Notes: generated by a model not told the origin, from the sequence alone. 15,920 nt of DNA from an uncultured Eubacteriales bacterium (GCA_902775835.1 CACYNZ010000039.1:1-15920); one strand, 5' to 3'; shown: positions 1 to 6,632, counted from the stretch's first letter. Numbers and translations: made by a program.

Positions 1-227
1 GATACTGCCGGAAATGGCTGGCCTTCCAGCAGCGCTTTGCCGAGGTCGTGCCCATGATTCCGCTCTATTCCAATGTATATTTTGATTATTTTCCCCGGAT
101 TCTTCATAATTATTCTCCCTCCGGCAGCGCATCCTGGAGCGATGCGGTGCTGAATGCCTATCTGAGCGACGCGCAGGAGGAGCCGGAAGAGGAAAACCTC
201 GAAGAGGGAGAGGAGATCTTCGAGTAA
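1..227 (+). CDS. ABC transporter substrate-binding protein, family 5 (C-terminal fragment)
   Basis: The last 74 residues of a protein whose start lies outside the window; the reading frame begins at base 3 and ends with TAA at 225-227. The segment around FAEVVPMIPLYSNVYFDYF, followed by an SWSDAVLNAYL segment, is characteristic of the C-terminal end of extracytoplasmic oligopeptide/dipeptide-binding proteins (SBP family 5) of Bacillota, where this lobe closes over the bound peptide. The final 19 residues are a strongly acidic tail rich in Glu (EEPEEEN, EEGEEIFE), which is unusual but is seen on some secreted clostridial proteins. The rest of the transporter must lie upstream, because nothing transport-related follows. 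Family assignment is from recognition of the C-terminal pattern only; the substrate cannot be inferred. Confidence 0.72.
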   Translation, partial: YCRKWLAFQQRFAEVVPMIPLYSNVYFDYFPRILHNYSPSGSASWSDAVLNAYLSDAQEEPEEENLEEGEEIFE

Positions 228-413
228 AAACCACAGGGGGCTGATCCCCGGCCGACCGGACGGCGGAGAGCTGAACAGAACACCGCCGGAAATGAAATCC
301 CGTTACCCGGGTAACTGAAAAAGCGCTTTTTCCCTGCAGAAGCATCGAGAGAAAGCAGCGGTATAAGATCTTTCAGAAAACTGTATACAGCATACGAACC
401 TCCGGTAATTTAT
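228..413. other. Intergenic spacer with GC hairpins and two dyads
   Basis: No gene is visible. Just after the stop codon there is a short hairpin GGGG-gctgat-CCCC (about 236-249) and then a GGCGG/CCGCC pairing (about 263-287); neither is followed by a T-run, so they are poor intrinsic terminators. Two perfect dyads follow at 302-332 (separate entry). A further 10-base palindrome, CTGTATACAG, lies at 381-390. I see no convincing promoter for the frame that follows. Confidence 0.4.
302..332. repeat. Two adjacent perfect palindromes
   Basis: GTTACCCGGGTAAC (302-315) is a perfect 14-base inverted repeat. One base later GAAAAAGCGCTTTTTC (317-332) is a perfect 16-base inverted repeat. As RNA the first could form a 5-bp hairpin and the second ends in five T, so together they could act as a weak terminator for the upstream transporter gene. 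As DNA they could be operator dyads. Terminator is the more likely reading given the position about 75 bases after the stop codon, but the second stem is only A-T pairs plus GCGC. Confidence 0.4.
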
Positions 414-941
414 ATGCCTGAATCGTGCTGATTTGATAAGCGGGGCATTCAGGCTGAAAAGCTTACAGCCTTCACGCATCTGCTCCGGGAAGCAAAACCG
501 GGTCTCAGTCTGGATACATGCCGCAGCATCTGCAGGAACTGTACGAAAGAGAATCCTTTCCGTATTTCCTTCGCGAACTGCCCGGACCGGATCAGGCCAT
601 TCCTTCAGAAGTGGCATGATCTGGGCGGAACAGCCGCTGCCTGTCTGGACCGGGAAACAAGCACGCGGCCCATTGTCCTGCTCCGCAGCTATAACTGCCG
701 GCACCCGTCAGAGCACATGAAATTATTGTTCCAGGCAGTAAGGAAAACAACGCTCGGAGCGCTTTCCCATGAAGAAACCGCCAGACTGCTTCACAGCGTA
801 AACCGTGAGGACCTTCCCTGCCGGCTGGTGTTTACTTCCGGCTTCGATGAGATTGATGCCTGGGTGGCTGCCTGGAGAAAGCTGGGCGGAACCGCAGTCC
901 ATTCCAGTGAACACGAACTGACCATCTCCCGGACCTTCTGA
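414..941 (+). pseudogene. Tandem L7/L12 C-terminal-like domain protein, no intact start (broken or non-canonical gene)
   Basis: A frame open from 432 to the TGA at 939-941 encodes two copies of a ~65-residue domain: copy 1 at about 453-650, copy 2 at about 711-926. The copies align along their length and both end in a W-x-x-LGGTA segment (KWHDLGGTA and AWRKLGGTA). Their pattern, a helix of the AVRKTT type, a Leu-rich second helix, a short strand, a third helix and a closing Gly-x-x-Val/Ala strand, resembles the C-terminal domain of ribosomal protein L7/L12. No ATG, GTG or TTG precedes copy 1 in this frame after the TGA at 429-431. The only nearby in-frame ATG (414) is separated from copy 1 by that TGA, and it has no clear ribosome binding site. 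The gene is therefore either damaged, recoded, or begins at a rare codon. The ATG at 717 gives only the second domain (74 residues). The family resemblance is my pattern recognition; the internal duplication is seen directly. Confidence 0.42.
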
Positions 942-1054
942 TGGAAAACAAACATCCGGATTCCGGAATTCGCAGATTATTTTCCGGGATTCCGGAAACG
1001 ATCGATGATATGATCCCAGATGTTGAGGGACCGCACAAGGTTCCTGAACATACA
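941..1054 (+). CDS. Possible 37-residue small protein, translationally coupled
   Basis: An ATG at 941 overlaps the stop of the preceding frame (TGATG), the classic arrangement for translational coupling, and opens 37 codons ending with TGA at 1052-1054. The product is a mixed-charge peptide with a segment RRLFSGIPETIDDMIPDVEG and no membrane helix. I do not recognise it. Against it being real: its DNA also forms strong stem-loops (981-998 and 1020-1051), so the stretch may belong to the structured RNA instead, and the preceding gene looks broken. No independent ribosome binding site is visible. Confidence 0.25.
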
Positions 1055-1290
1055 TGAAGCCGGGCAGGAGGCTGGCTTCTCGTCCAGGGGACGCTTATAA
1101 CAGAGAAGGCGCGTCAGCAGCGAAGCACTCGAAGCATAAACACAGGGGTGAATCCCGGATTTCCGGTTGACAGACCCAAGCTGCGAGGCTCTCTTTACTC
1201 CCAAGCACCGCAACCGTTCTGAAAGGAGGCGCGGTCGCCCTTGGGACAGAAGAATTCTAGTTGATACACACCGATGTCTGCAAAAATACC

Positions 1291-1319
1291 ATGACATCCA
1301 CCTACATTGCGTCTATACA
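1291..1319 (+). promoter_or_regulatory. Candidate sigma-70-type promoter inside the RNA region
   Basis: ATGACA (1291-1296, 5/6 to the -35 consensus) is separated by exactly 17 bases from TATACA (1314-1319, 4/6 to -10). Transcription would start near 1326 and could give the stem-loop-rich RNA and/or the leader of the Ro-like gene. It is the best-spaced hexamer pair I found between 950 and 1880, but in sequence of this length such a match can arise by chance. Confidence 0.3.
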
Positions 1320-1696
1320 GGCTCTGTGACTTCTCCTCTGGATGGTGTCGCCCCGTGTATTGCGCGGAGATAATCGTGCCCAGGCGGTGGCCTGAAAACC
1401 GCAGCGCAATCCAAGGTGGGGCAGCGTATCGCAGCGACAGACAGGCAAACGGCAGGCAGCGTATGGGAAAACGCTTTCTGACCTGATTCCGGGCGGAACG
1501 GAACGGGACGCCGGAATATCCGAAGGGTTGGAAACGCGTCTTGTCATCCGTCTGGCTGCAGGGTTACCCCTCCTGCCACATTCCCGAAACGGGGAAAACA
1601 GATTTGTCAAAGGATGCATCAGGGCGTGGAGAGCGAAAAAGGTTCTCCTCAGGAATGAAGCAACGGGCGTGAAGATTGAAATATGTTCACGCACCG

Positions 1697-1726
1697 GGTG
1701 GATTCCGGCAGAATCCACTGTTTTCT
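1697..1726 (+). terminator. Possible intrinsic terminator or attenuator
   Basis: GTGGATTC (1698-1705) and GAATCCAC (1711-1718) form a perfect 8-bp stem with a CGGCA loop, extended by a G-T pair (1697/1719), and are followed by GTTTTCT (1720-1726). The stem is strong and the T-run imperfect. It could end a short RNA started near 1326 (about 400 nt) or be one more stem of a longer RNA, because a 7-bp pairing (1732-1738/1767-1773) continues directly after it. Confidence 0.35.
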
Positions 1727-1880
1727 CCTGAACCGGACAGCGTGGAAAAAGGTGCAGTGCATCGCAGTCCGGTATGCCAGCCCAGGGAAGCACCACCCGC
1801 AGGGCCGCTGATCAGAAATGGACAGACTGTTTTCGCGGCGGTTGAAATACCGTCAGCCTGAAAGAAAGGAGGAAAGAGGA

Positions 1881-3815
1881 ATGGAAAATCGGAAGCGGGA
1901 AGACTGTGCCGATCTTCTGTACCAGTGTACAACAGCCAATGGCGCCATGGCCTACAGCTCCTCCGGCGACAAGTGTGTGGATCTCTTCTTTATCGCCGGC
2001 GCCATGCGGTATCATGACACGGAGCGCATCAACCGCAAGTTTGTGGAGGCCTACCGGGAAAACCCCGAGCTGGCTATGAAGCTGCTTTTCTACATTCGCG
2101 ATATCCGTGAAGGCATCGGCGAGAGAGACATTTTTCGCAGGCTGATCCGGACGGTGGCCAGAAAATGGCCGGAATCCGCCGTGAAGAACGCGCGCTGGAT
2201 CCCGGAATACGGGCGATGGGATGACCTGATCTGTCTGCTGGGAACAAAGGCGGAAAAAGAAGCTGTCCGGATCATTCAGGAACAGCTCAGTGCCGACATG
2301 GAAGCACTCAGACGCCGGGAGCGCGGGGAACGAACCGCGCATATCTCCCTCTGTGCCAAGTGGATGCCCTCTTCCAATACCTCCAGCGCCCGCACACGCG
2401 GAAACGCAAAAGTGCTGATGCGGCTTTTGCATATGAGCGAAAAGCAGTACCGCGCCATGCTCACGGCGCTGAGGTCCGCCATCTGCCTGACAGAGCATTA
2501 TGTGAGCCGCAGACAGTTTGACCGGATCCAGTATGAGCATGTGCCGTCCCAGGCGATGCTGCGCTATGACAGTCTGTTCTCCCGGCATGATGCGGAACGC
2601 TATGAGGCCTTTATGCGGGGCGTCCGCGGCGGATACAGGAAACTGAACGCCGCCACGCTGACACCGGACCAGATTACGGGCCGAACCGGTTTCTTCGGCT
2701 TTGAACGCGATGATTCCTGGGACGGTTACGGCGGCAGAGGCTGCCTGGGTACGAACATCATGGAAAGCTCTCTGGGATCTGTGAGGAAACTGACGGGCGC
2801 CCGCCGCTACCAGTGGGCCAAGTTTATTCCGGTGCATGTCATTCGCAGGCCCAATTCCCAGGGAATGCTCCGGCTTGCACCCTATCAGGGGAATATCACG
2901 CAAAGAAGCCGGAAGTGGAAAGCCTATTACTATAAGCTGCAGCGGTCTGAGAGACTGATGCCCATGCGGAGAGTCCAGTTCCTGGGCCTGTCCGACAGCC
3001 GGCATCCCGAGCAGTGGAAGTATCCCTTCAGTCCTTCTGATCCGAGGTGTGCCACCGTTGTTATGTCTGCAGCTCCCGGACGCATATTTGCGGTATACCG
3101 CATCTGCGGAAGGTACGCGGGAACCAGGCATGCAGTCCGGGAAAAACAGCGCAGGGCAGCATATATGCTCACGCACACGGAAGAATTCTGGAAATCCCTG
3201 CCGGGAGAAGTGGGGATGGAGAATGCCATCAGCGTCATTGATACATCTTCATCCATGATGGCATACGGAGCCCACACGCTGGCTGATGGCCTGGGACTGT
3301 TCTTTGCCGAACATGCGAAAGGCCCCTTCCACAACAAATTCATCACCTTCAGTGAAAAGCCCAAGATGATGAAAACACGCGGACAGGCGCTCTGGGAGAA
3401 GCTCGCGAACATCCATAACGCCAGCTGGGGCGGCACGACCAATCTGGAAGCGGTGTACAGCATGCTGCTCCGCATGGCGGTACGCGCCGGAGCGAGCCAG
3501 GACGAGATGCCCTCCGCCGTGGTGATCTATTCAGACATGGAGTTCAACCGGTCCGTGACAAACCCATGCGGAAATCTTTATGAGGATTTCCGGGAGAAGT
3601 TTGATCGTGCCGGCTATGCCATGCCCGCTGTGGTGTTTCACAATGTGAACAGCTGGCAGATGCAGACACCCGTGCTTTCAGACGAAGCAGGGACAGCGCT
3701 CTCCAGCGGACGTTCCACGCGCCACATGAAGCATTGCTATACCCGGTCCACAACCCCTGTCATTCATATGCTCGAGGTACTGCTGAGCAGGCGGTATGAC
3801 CCGATCCACGCCTGA
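1881..3815 (+). CDS. Ro60-like protein: DUF2828/TROVE-type helical domain plus vWA domain
   Basis: A 644-residue protein. The start at 1881 is chosen because AAAGGAGG (1865-1872) lies 8 bases before it; an in-frame ATG at 1818 lacks such a site. The N-terminal ~265 residues carry the DUF2828/TROVE pattern: TANGAMAYSSSGDKCVDLFF, then FYIRDIREGIGERD, YGRWDDLI, LCAKWMPS and VPSQAMLRYDSLF. This half resembles the helical-repeat ring that binds single-stranded RNA ends in Ro60. The C-terminal part (about 440-630) is a von Willebrand A domain with a complete metal site: D454-T-S456-S-S458, T519 or T520 in WGGTTNL, and D552 in SDMEF. Between them lies an Arg- and aromatic-rich stretch of about 165 residues (about 267-430) that seems longer than is usual in the family. 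Expected role: RNA-binding protein in non-coding-RNA quality control or stress. It is followed after 31 bases by the small basic gene and preceded by the stem-loop-rich region. The family call is firm; the exact RNA partner is inference. Confidence 0.82.
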   Translation: MENRKREDCADLLYQCTTANGAMAYSSSGDKCVDLFFIAGAMRYHDTERINRKFVEAYRENPELAMKLLFYIRDIREGIGERDIFRRLIRTVARKWPESAVKNARWIPEYGRWDDLICLLGTKAEKEAVRIIQEQLSADMEALRRRERGERTAHISLCAKWMPSSNTSSARTRGNAKVLMRLLHMSEKQYRAMLTALRSAICLTEHYVSRRQFDRIQYEHVPSQAMLRYDSLFSRHDAERYEAFMRGVRGGYRKLNAATLTPDQITGRTGFFGFERDDSWDGYGGRGCLGTNIMESSLGSVRKLTGARRYQWAKFIPVHVIRRPNSQGMLRLAPYQGNITQRSRKWKAYYYKLQRSERLMPMRRVQFLGLSDSRHPEQWKYPFSPSDPRCATVVMSAAPGRIFAVYRICGRYAGTRHAVREKQRRAAYMLTHTEEFWKSLPGEVGMENAISVIDTSSSMMAYGAHTLADGLGLFFAEHAKGPFHNKFITFSEKPKMMKTRGQALWEKLANIHNASWGGTTNLEAVYSMLLRMAVRAGASQDEMPSAVVIYSDMEFNRSVTNPCGNLYEDFREKFDRAGYAMPAVVFHNVNSWQMQTPVLSDEAGTALSSGRSTRHMKHCYTRSTTPVIHMLEVLLSRRYDPIHA

Positions 3816-3846
3816 AAAGGCATGACTGCAGAAAGGAAGTGATCCT

Positions 3847-4062
3847 ATGACCCGTTTTGTTCCCAGGGAAAAGCTGGGAAAGAGAGCTCGCCGGGAGCTG
3901 GACGCCCAAAGGCGCCAGTCATGGGCTTTCTCACCGGTTACCAAAAGAGTTGAGAGCAGAAAAACGTATAACCGGAAACGTTCCGGCCGTGATCTGCGCA
4001 GAGCTGTCCGGGAAACCATGACCGAGAGCCAGAATTTACATGCAAGACATAAGCCCTTATAA
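3847..4062 (+). CDS. Small highly basic conserved-type protein
   Basis: A 71-residue protein with a good ribosome binding site (AAAGGAAG, 3832-3839, 7 bases before ATG). It has 22 Lys/Arg against 7 Asp/Glu, one Trp and no Cys, signal peptide or membrane helix. The central core SPVTKRVESRKTYNRK (residues 29-44), preceded by RRELDAQRRQSWAF, looks like a small hypothetical protein I associate with many Bacillota genomes, but I cannot name its function. Such charge suggests contact with RNA or the ribosome. It lies 31 bases after the Ro-like gene and directly before a strong terminator, so the two are almost certainly co-transcribed. Basic charge and operon position are seen; any role as an RNA-binding partner of the Ro-like protein is inference. 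Confidence 0.7.
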   Translation: MTRFVPREKLGKRARRELDAQRRQSWAFSPVTKRVESRKTYNRKRSGRDLRRAVRETMTESQNLHARHKPL

Positions 4063-4063
4063 T

Positions 4064-4096
4064 AGCAGGCAGAACAACAGTTTATGCCTGCTTTTT
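4064..4096 (+). terminator. Intrinsic terminator of the Ro-like operon
   Basis: GCAGGCA (4065-4071) and TGCCTGC (4085-4091) form a perfect 7-bp stem, extended by an A-T pair (4064/4092), with a 13-base loop, followed by TTTTT (4092-4096). It begins two bases after the stop codon of the small basic gene. Confidence 0.85.
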
Positions 4097-4353
4097 CTAT
4101 GGCCGGGAAGTTTCCCCGGCAGGCGAAAAAAAAATCGTCGATGATCTGCCCCATATCACCGGTTCCCGGAAGGAAGCCGGAAAAACCCACCAAAAGCATA
4201 CCGCCCATCCACACACGAAAAGCAAAGCCGATCCGCTTATTCCCTGCCTGACAGAATAAGCATCACACCCAGACCGCAAGCGTTCATTCCACCGTATCTG
4301 CCCGGAACTTTAGCTTTACGCCTCAGCGCTTATGATTCCTGCCCTGTTCCATA
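4097..4353. other. Intergenic spacer before the RyR/TIR operon
   Basis: No gene is supported. The spacer contains a GC-rich hairpin (GCCGGG 4102-4107 with CCCGGC 4115-4120) followed by nine consecutive A (4126-4134). This is not a terminator on either strand, because on the minus strand the T-run would precede the stem. The rest, up to the promoter, shows no clear structure. Confidence 0.5.
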
Positions 4354-4382
4354 TTGCAATAAAAACCTCGGCCGTCTATAAT
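4354..4382 (+). promoter_or_regulatory. Promoter of the RyR/TIR operon
   Basis: TTGCAA (4354-4359), a 17-base spacer and a perfect TATAAT (4377-4382) predict a start near 4389, about 40 bases before the first gene. The flanking sequence to 4412 is AT-rich compared with the rest of the window. Confidence 0.75.
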
Positions 4383-4430
4383 TCTAATAAAGTTTTATTC
4401 CATAATTTATGATCAAGGATGGATCCTCCG

Positions 4431-6632
4431 ATGAAACGAACACATAAAGCCTCGCACTGGAATTTTCAGGTGATCCTTGCAATCGTGACATGTATTCTCG
4501 GCCTTGTCGGATATACCGGTTATCAGCTGGATCATCAGACAAACTGGCTTTCCTTCCATCCTCTGTACAGCACACTCAAGCTGTTTGCCGGCAGCTATGA
4601 TGTAACAGTCAATGAAGGAGAAAACCCTCTGACCTGGTACTATTTTGTTCTTACTGCAGCAAAATGGCTCGCACTTCTGGTGACAGGAGATTTTGTTATA
4701 AAAATGCTTAAGCCCTATGTTACCCGGCTGAAGTCCTCCATGCAGTATCTCACCTGGACCGGGCACAAAACTCAGGTGATGATCATCGGATGCAATGAAG
4801 AAAACCTTCAGATCTGTCATTCCGCTGACAAGGAAGAAGAATGCCTGCTTGTATGCAACGAAGGCGACAATACAGGCGATCTGAACCTGGAGCACATAAA
4901 GTGGATTTCCAACAGAAACCCCGATATCATCTGTACACAGGTTCGCACTTTTCTCGAGAGCAAGGCAAAGCACTGCGTGATCATCATTAATACACACGAC
5001 GACGAAAAGAATCTGCTCTATACGCGCAATGCCATAGAAGCTGTCAATACTTTCCTGGAAGAAAAGCAGATATCACCTGTTCCGCTGTCCTCATCCGCAG
5101 ACTGGCCTGACGAAGTACAGCGCCAGCAGGCCCTTGACCGGGAAAAACAGTTTGTCATCGTCCTTGACCGGCTTCGCATCATAACCTTCGGGGACAGCAG
5201 TTATCAGAACGTGTATCAGGATCTTCAGGCGCGCTCGCATGGTGTGTTACGGTTTACAAACCGTTATCATCAGGCAGCCTTCGATTTTGTCCTGCAGCAT
5301 CCTCTTACAGAATTCATGCGCGGTCCCCGTGCCTCATGGCTCGACGGCCACGGCTGTGTACAGCCCGATGTGGATCTTCAGACCTTCCTCATCGGTTTCG
5401 ATGCCTTTAACGAAGAGCTTCTGACCGTATCCACTGCAACCAATCAGTTCATCGAATCTGCCCCGGGGCAGATTCCCTCACTGAAAAAAGTCCATTATCA
5501 CATCTTTGCCGGTCATAACACGCTGTACAACAAGAATCTCAATCACACCTTATTCCGCTATATGAACGAATTCTCCAGTGAAATCCGCAGCGGTGCACTG
5601 GATCCCAATGCCTATTTTCCCCTTCCGCCCGAACCCGCATGCATTGAACTTCACGAAAAGAGCATTCATGACGCTTCATTCTATCAGGAGATCCGCGACC
5701 TCTGCTGCAGGAACCCGAAATCTGTCAATACCATGATCATTTCCTTTGGCAGTGATCTGGAGAACCTGGACTTCGCTCATAAAATATCCATCAAGAAACA
5801 GGAATGGGGTTTAACCAACCTGTCCATCTATGTCCGTGTACAGAACAGAACCATTCAGGAAAGCATGTGCAGCTATATGGATGCATATGCTGTCTTCTTC
5901 GGTCAGGATGATCAGGTATTCGATCTGAAAAACATCATGTACGACAAAGTTGACAGCATGGCCTATCAGCGGCATCTGATGTATGTGCTGGAAAAACTGC
6001 GTGAAAACAATAACGGACTCATTCACACCCGTGAGGAAGCGGAAACCCACGCCATGTTTGAATGGTACACCATGGCTCCCAGCCGCCGCCTGTCCAATAC
6101 CTATGGCATCATCAGTCTCCGCATGAAGCTGCATCTGCTTCATCTGGATTATGTGCCTCATGTTCCCGGCACATCTTCGCTGTATCTGAACAGCAATGAA
6201 GATTATTTTTCCATCTATGCCGAGGATGACCGGCCGGTGCGAAAGACTTCCTCCAGCAGTGCCGAAGGAAAAGACATATATATCTACGAAAAAATCTTTC
6301 CGAAAGAGCATTATGCCCGAAACCTCACGCGCAGCAATCTTTGCGTCCAGGAACACTACCGCTGGAATGCCTACCTGATCACAAGAGGTTTTGTACCTGC
6401 CTCCATTGAGGAATCTACGGAACAGAAAACCAAAGACCACAGTAACTGGTACTGGATGCGCAAGCACGGAAACCTGACCACATTCGAGGGCCTCTTTCAA
6501 TACCGCGAGACCATATCACACCGCAACGGACTGAGTGAAAGTCAGGCAGACGTAATCAAATGGGATTACCAGATCATGGACGATGCCTGGTGGTTCCTGC
6601 ACGCAAACGGATACGACATCATTTCACGATAA
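4431..6632 (+). CDS. Two-TM membrane protein with tandem RCK/TrkA-N-like domains and C-terminal RyR domain
   Basis: A 733-residue protein if started at the ATG at 4431, preferred because AAGGATGG (4415-4422) lies 8 bases upstream; the in-frame ATG at 4419 sits on top of that site. Two hydrophobic helices (about 12-31 and 70-90) flank a ~38-residue segment with no TVGYG-like potassium filter. A first Rossmann-like domain follows (about 112-225; VMIIG at 116-120 and INTHDDEKNLL, the RCK/TrkA-N hallmarks), but the glycine motif is degenerate (G120-C-N-E-E-N). A second begins near 317 (TFLIGFDAFNEELL) and runs to about 490. The C-terminal ~105 residues match the RyR domain: QEHYRWNAYLITRGF (E641, W645), then KHGNLTTFEGL and a closing DDAWWFLHANGY. 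Layout resembles gated channels whose cytoplasmic RCK ring binds a ligand; the RyR domain would add a second ligand-binding module. It is the first gene of an operon with the TIR gene 33 bases downstream. Domain calls are by pattern; channel activity is inference. Confidence 0.75.
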   Translation: MKRTHKASHWNFQVILAIVTCILGLVGYTGYQLDHQTNWLSFHPLYSTLKLFAGSYDVTVNEGENPLTWYYFVLTAAKWLALLVTGDFVIKMLKPYVTRLKSSMQYLTWTGHKTQVMIIGCNEENLQICHSADKEEECLLVCNEGDNTGDLNLEHIKWISNRNPDIICTQVRTFLESKAKHCVIIINTHDDEKNLLYTRNAIEAVNTFLEEKQISPVPLSSSADWPDEVQRQQALDREKQFVIVLDRLRIITFGDSSYQNVYQDLQARSHGVLRFTNRYHQAAFDFVLQHPLTEFMRGPRASWLDGHGCVQPDVDLQTFLIGFDAFNEELLTVSTATNQFIESAPGQIPSLKKVHYHIFAGHNTLYNKNLNHTLFRYMNEFSSEIRSGALDPNAYFPLPPEPACIELHEKSIHDASFYQEIRDLCCRNPKSVNTMIISFGSDLENLDFAHKISIKKQEWGLTNLSIYVRVQNRTIQESMCSYMDAYAVFFGQDDQVFDLKNIMYDKVDSMAYQRHLMYVLEKLRENNNGLIHTREEAETHAMFEWYTMAPSRRLSNTYGIISLRMKLHLLHLDYVPHVPGTSSLYLNSNEDYFSIYAEDDRPVRKTSSSSAEGKDIYIYEKIFPKEHYARNLTRSNLCVQEHYRWNAYLITRGFVPASIEESTEQKTKDHSNWYWMRKHGNLTTFEGLFQYRETISHRNGLSESQADVIKWDYQIMDDAWWFLHANGYDIISR

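Larger units (their letters stand above)
950..1800 (+). ncRNA. Candidate large structured RNA upstream of the Ro-like gene
   Basis: About 850 bases without a convincing protein gene contain a dense series of strong complementary segments. Pairings I can write out exactly: 981-987/992-998 (7 bp, GATT loop); 1020-1024 plus 1026-1032 with 1039-1045 plus 1047-1051 (12 bp around one G-G mismatch); 1056-1063/1072-1079 (8 bp); 1081-1085/1089-1093; 1200-1205/1240-1245 with 1207-1211/1231-1235 inside; 1359-1365/1404-1410 enclosing 1381-1385/1390-1394; 1486-1492/1511-1517; 1628-1634/1642-1648; 1667-1673/1686-1692; 1697-1705/1711-1719; 1732-1738/1767-1773. Ro60 proteins bind structured non-coding RNAs, and bacterial Y RNAs are usually encoded near their Ro gene, so the position directly before a Ro-like gene fits. 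I see no tRNA-like T-arm as in YrlA RNAs, nor a known riboswitch. Ends, strand and whether this is one RNA, several, or a 5' leader are unknown; strand is assumed from the neighbours. Confidence 0.42.

Noticed and set aside
381..390. CTGTATACAG as an SOS (LexA) box
   Set aside because: Too short for the CTGT-N8-ACAG form and unlike the Gram-positive CGAAC-N4-GTTCG box.
429..431. In-frame TGA read as selenocysteine
   Set aside because: No convincing SECIS-like hairpin directly downstream, and L7/L12-like domains have no selenoprotein precedent known to me.
433..720. A 95-codon plus frame starting at TTG
   Set aside because: Product is Ser/Arg/Ala-rich with no pattern; the overlapping frame encodes the two mutually similar domains.
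1167..1199. TTGACA (1167-1172) as a promoter -35
   Set aside because: The nearest -10-like hexamer, TTTACT at 1194, gives a 21-base spacer, too long.
1141..1260. A tRNA or tRNA-like Y RNA arm around GGGGTGAATCCC
   Set aside because: The T-loop consensus GGTTCGA is not matched and no acceptor or anticodon stems could be placed.
1528..1731. A 67-codon ORF inside the stem-loop region
   Set aside because: No ribosome binding site, no domain, and it runs through strong RNA stems.
1302..1796. A 164-codon minus-strand ORF in the stem-loop region
   Set aside because: Arg/Pro/Ser-rich without domain pattern, typical of chance frames in non-coding GC-rich DNA.
1812..3176. A 454-codon open frame on the minus strand
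   Set aside because: It lies opposite the Ro-like gene, shows no recognisable domain, and is explained by GC-rich third codon positions of the plus-strand gene.
4102..4134. GCCGGG/CCCGGC hairpin with nine A as a minus-strand terminator
   Set aside because: Read on the minus strand the T-run comes before the stem, not after it.
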